NCBI GenBank assembly: GCA_949388605.1
Contig: CASKJV010000002.1
Span: forward strand, 1 to 64,000
Direction of reading: 5' to 3'
DNA: 64,000 nucleotides
Source of the DNA: an uncultured Clostridia bacterium
GTDB lineage: Bacteria; Bacillota; Clostridia; TANB77; CAG-508
Shown here: positions 59,421 through 64,000 of the stretch, one piece after another
Layout: each line of letters begins with the position of its first letter
Numbering within the stretch: the stretch's first letter is position 1
The notes under the pieces: generated by a model
The model's input: the letters and a program-made list of their open reading frames with translations, nothing else
What the model was told of the DNA's origin: nothing
Databases searched by the model: none
Position numbers and translations under genes: made by a program

Positions 59421-60569
59421 TTATCCAAAAATTCCTCTTTTCTTTATTGGTGGTTGTTCATTCATTGTTTTTGCAAGCTCAGTTAATAATTCTCTTTGTT
59501 CACGAGTTAACTTCTTTGGTGTTTGAACAATTACTGTAAAAACAAAATCTCCTCTCCAATTTCCATTTACACTTTTAAAACCTTTATTTTTTATTGCAAA
59601 TTTAGTTCCTGTTTGTGTTCCTTCTGGAATCTTATACTTTTCTTTTGTTCCATCAACCATTGGTATTTCTAATTCTGTTCCTAATGCTGCTCCAGTAAAT
59701 GTAATTGGAATATCGCATAATACATGTTCTGCTTTTCTTGAATAAATATTATGTCTTTTAACATGAACTACTATATATAAATCTCCGTTAGGTCCTCCAT
59801 TTTTACCAACTTCACCTTCATTTTTTAGTACTATGGTTTGACCTTCATCAATTCCTTCTGGTATTTTTACTTTTAATTTTATTGATTTTTTTACAATTCC
59901 TTTTCCTTTACAATCTGAACATGGTTCTTTTATTATTTTACCTGTACCATTACATTGTGAACATATTTTTTGAGTAGCCATTTGTCCAAATGGAGTTGTT
60001 GCTATTTGTTTAATTTTACCTGTACCATTACACATTGAACATTTTTCTGCTGTTGTTCCTTTTTTTGCACCACTTCCATTACATGTTGAACATTTTTCAT
60101 TTCTATTTATACTTATTTCTTTTTCTACACCAAGATATGCTTCTTCAAAAGTAATATCTATATTAATTTTTAAATCAGCACCTCTTCTAACTCCATTTGA
60201 TGATCTGCTTCTTGTAGAACTTCCACCAAAAAATGATGAAAAAATATCTCCTAAATCTCCAAAGTCTCCAAAATCTGAAAACCCACTAAATCCTGAACCG
60301 TATGAGTAATAACCTCCACCTTGACTACCATTAAAACCTTGTGGTCCATCAAATCCAAATTGGTCATACATTTGTCTTTTTTGTTTGTCTGAAAGAATTT
60401 CGTATGCTTCATTTACTTCTTTAAATTTTTTCTCAGCTTCTTCTTTATTATCAGGATTAGCATCTGGATGATATTTTTTTGCTAATTTTCTATAAGCTTT
60501 TTTTAATTCTTCATCTGTAACATTTTTACTTACTCCTAATACTTCATAATAATCACGTTTTTGTGCCAT
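59421..60569 (-). CDS. dnaJ: Chaperone protein DnaJ
   Basis: 382 residues. J domain with HPD ([20 protein letters not shown]), a Gly/Phe region ~75-110 ([20 protein letters not shown]), four CxxCxGxG zinc repeats ([32 protein letters not shown]) and the C-terminal substrate domain. Stimulates DnaK ATPase. Located after the MazG-like gene. Confidence 0.97.
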   Translation of the reverse strand: MAQKRDYYEVLGVSKNVTDEELKKAYRKLAKKYHPDANPDNKEEAEKKFKEVNEAYEILSDKQKRQMYDQFGFDGPQGFNGSQGGGYYSYGSGFSGFSDFGDFGDLGDIFSSFFGGSSTRSRSSNGVRRGADLKINIDITFEEAYLGVEKEISINRNEKCSTCNGSGAKKGTTAEKCSMCNGTGKIKQIATTPFGQMATQKICSQCNGTGKIIKEPCSDCKGKGIVKKSIKLKVKIPEGIDEGQTIVLKNEGEVGKNGGPNGDLYIVVHVKRHNIYSRKAEHVLCDIPITFTGAALGTELEIPMVDGTKEKYKIPEGTQTGTKFAIKNKGFKSVNGNWRGDFVFTVIVQTPKKLTREQRELLTELAKTMNEQPPIKKRGIFG

Positions 60570-60591
60570 TATTATTATCTCCTCCTACAGT

Positions 60592-60951
60592 TTAAACATA
60601 TTTATTATTATTTTCTTCTTCATAATTTCTTTTTAAATTTCTATTATATTTTTCTAAATAAATCGTTGAGAATTCTTCTGCAGATATGTCTAATCTATTT
60701 AACACTTCTATGTAATACATTAAAACATCACTTAGTTCTTCTATAAATCTGCTTCTAATTTTTTCATCTGACATTACATTTTCAATTTTTTTCTTTTTAA
60801 TTATAGATATACATTCTCCTATTTCTTCAATCATATATAATATATGATTTTTAGCATATTTAGGTTCCATGTCATTCCATTTTTCTTTATTTAATTCATA
60901 TAATTTTAATTGCATTTCTTTTAGTTCAGATATTTTTAAATCTTTATTCAT
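60592..60951 (-). CDS. MazG-like NTP pyrophosphohydrolase
   Basis: 119 residues, all-helical. ILYMIEEIGECISIIKKKK holds E-E-x-x-E and FIEELSDVLMYYIEVLNR the E-x-x-D metal motif typical of the MazG/HisE superfamily. It could clean up non-canonical NTPs. Inserted between dnaK and dnaJ, an uncommon place. Confidence 0.8.
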   Translation of the reverse strand: MNKDLKISELKEMQLKLYELNKEKWNDMEPKYAKNHILYMIEEIGECISIIKKKKIENVMSDEKIRSRFIEELSDVLMYYIEVLNRLDISAEEFSTIYLEKYNRNLKRNYEEENNNKYV

Positions 60952-60981
60952 TTTAGAACTCTCCTATATAATAGCTATATA

Positions 60982-61004
60982 GAGGTCAGCCACTTGCTGA
61001 CCTC
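60982..61004 (-). terminator. Hairpin between dnaK and MazG-like gene
   Basis: GAGGTCAGC pairs perfectly with GCTGACCTC, loop 5 nt. Only a weak U-tract follows on the minus strand, so it is perhaps a partial terminator or processing site that sets dnaK above dnaJ levels. Confidence 0.65.
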
Positions 61005-61088
61005 TCTTATAACCATTACCTTATTATTTAAACATCCATCCCTAATTGATTAAAAATGTCCAATAACTAATGTTCCTAATTGGTCGAA

Positions 61089-63217
<2,129 letters not shown>

Positions 63218-63712
63218 TTAATTTGCTACTATAACCATAGAATGTCTAACTACTTTATTGCCAATTCTATATCCTTTTCTATATTCTTGAACAATCTCTT
63301 GTTCTCCTTTTGTTTCATCTTCTATATGACTAACAGCCTCATGAAATTCAGGATCAAATTTTTGCCCTACAGCTTCTATTTCTTCTAATCCTAATCTCTT
63401 TAAAGCTTCTTGAAATTGTCTTGCTACAAGTTTAACTCCATCTTGATATTGTGTATCTTCTGTTTTTGCTTCTGCTGCCTTTTCTAAATTATCCATTATA
63501 GGAAGCATAGAAGAAACAACATCTCCTGTAATCATCCCATAAATATTTTCTTTTTCTTTTTGACTTCTTTTTTTATAGTTTTCAAATTCTGCAAGTAATC
63601 TTTTATATCTGTCATTTAGTTCATCATATTCACTATTGTTTTTTTCTTCTATTACATTAGCATTTTCAACTTTTGTTTCATTTTCATTATTTACAACTTC
63701 TTCTTTATCCAA
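63218..63712 (-). CDS. grpE: Nucleotide exchange factor GrpE
   Basis: 164 residues. N-terminal acidic tail, long coiled coil (LAEFENYKKRSQKEKENIYG), and the GrpE head (DPEFHEAVSHIEDETKGEQE; YRKGYRIGNKVVRHSMVIV). Exchanges ADP on DnaK. Lies between hrcA and dnaK. Confidence 0.96.
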   Translation of the reverse strand: MDKEEVVNNENETKVENANVIEEKNNSEYDELNDRYKRLLAEFENYKKRSQKEKENIYGMITGDVVSSMLPIMDNLEKAAEAKTEDTQYQDGVKLVARQFQEALKRLGLEEIEAVGQKFDPEFHEAVSHIEDETKGEQEIVQEYRKGYRIGNKVVRHSMVIVAN

Positions 63713-63728
63713 AATTTAACCTTCCTTT

Positions 63729-64000
63729 CTAGTATTTTCCTTTTTTAAAATCATCATTCAATTTTTTGCTTATATATTTCATTACTGAAATTATTTTTGA
63801 ATAATCCATTCTTGTTGGTCCAATTATACCTATTGTTCCTATGTCTCTATCTTCTAGCAAATGATTAAAAGTAACAATACTAAAATTTTTTAATTCTTCT
63901 TTTTCTGTTTCTTTGCCTATATATATATTTATGTTATCTGCAATTCCTGTATTTAAAACATCAGCAACTAAATCTTTTGCATCTAATACATTTAAAAACT
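63729..64000 (-). CDS. hrcA: Heat-inducible repressor HrcA, C-terminal part
   Basis: Partial: only the last ~90 residues are in the window. LEDRDIGTIGIIGPTRMDYS is the characteristic C-terminal block of HrcA, followed by KIISVMKYISKKLNDDFKK and a stop at 63729. HrcA binds CIRCE and represses heat-shock genes; the operator should lie upstream outside this window. Confidence 0.92.
   Translation of the reverse strand, partial: FLNVLDAKDLVADVLNTGIADNINIYIGKETEKEELKNFSIVTFNHLLEDRDIGTIGIIGPTRMDYSKIISVMKYISKKLNDDFKKGKY

Overview
The window is about 41 kb of prophage inside an AT-rich, low-GC Firmicutes chromosome. The host genes point to an endospore-forming member of the Clostridia: a spoIIAA-spoIIAB-sigF operon, spoIID next to a SpoIIQ-like M23 protein, cdaA, recD2 and hrcA-grpE-dnaK-dnaJ. 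No sequence comparison was possible, so the genus is not named.

Layout. 1-5936 (host, minus strand): dnaE, an rqcP-type S4 gene, a metallophosphoesterase and truA. dnaE and truA each carry one extra base that splits the frame. About 5902-47254: a siphovirus-type prophage integrated into the 5' end of truA. A 65/66-bp homologous sequence with a 14-bp identical core lies at both ends, and paired 8-bp putative integrase arm sites (GTACAGCC) lie inside each end. The displaced host truA start remains at 47275. 47276-64000 (host): Cof-type hydrolase, cdaA with a small membrane ORF, spoIIQ/spoIID, sigF operon, a surface protein, a YhcG-like nuclease with a small partner, recD2, dnaJ, a MazG-like gene, dnaK, grpE and the 3' part of hrcA.

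Prophage organisation. The divergent lysogeny switch (cI-like on plus, cro-like on minus) sits near 44.4 kb with two 19-bp operator-like palindromes. Integrase is at the right end. Early genes run leftwards: xis-like, Gp157, a Sak4-like ATPase, DUF669, a CHC2 primase fragment, a DUF927 helicase, an origin-like repeat cluster, a DEAH helicase, a RecU-like nuclease, and a three-gene RNA repair set (RNA ligase, kinase-HD, pol-beta-type nucleotidyltransferase). An ArpU-like late regulator and a tRNA-like gene with anticodon CAT come next. Then follow methyltransferase, terminase, portal, minor capsid, an Acb2-like anti-CBASS candidate, scaffold, capsid, connectors, tail, and a complete diversity-generating retroelement (DGR). 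The lysis genes end the leftward unit. A convergent plus-strand pair (HTH regulator and stand-alone MutS domain I) fills the left end.

The DGR is the strongest system. Its order is target tail protein with VR, hairpin, avd, TR, reverse transcriptase. TR and VR (95 bp) differ at 15 positions, all of them adenines of the coding-strand template. The nearby MutS-I gene is a candidate accessory factor. A host surface protein with a similar C-terminal fold is a speculative comparison. Other points of interest are the RNA repair cassette, a possible +1 frameshift in the tail chaperones, a BECR-nuclease-like tail on a virion protein, SSB-like C-terminal tips on two replication proteins, a 17-bp inverted repeat placed upstream of both xis-like and int, and a four-copy family of intergenic hairpins in the host.
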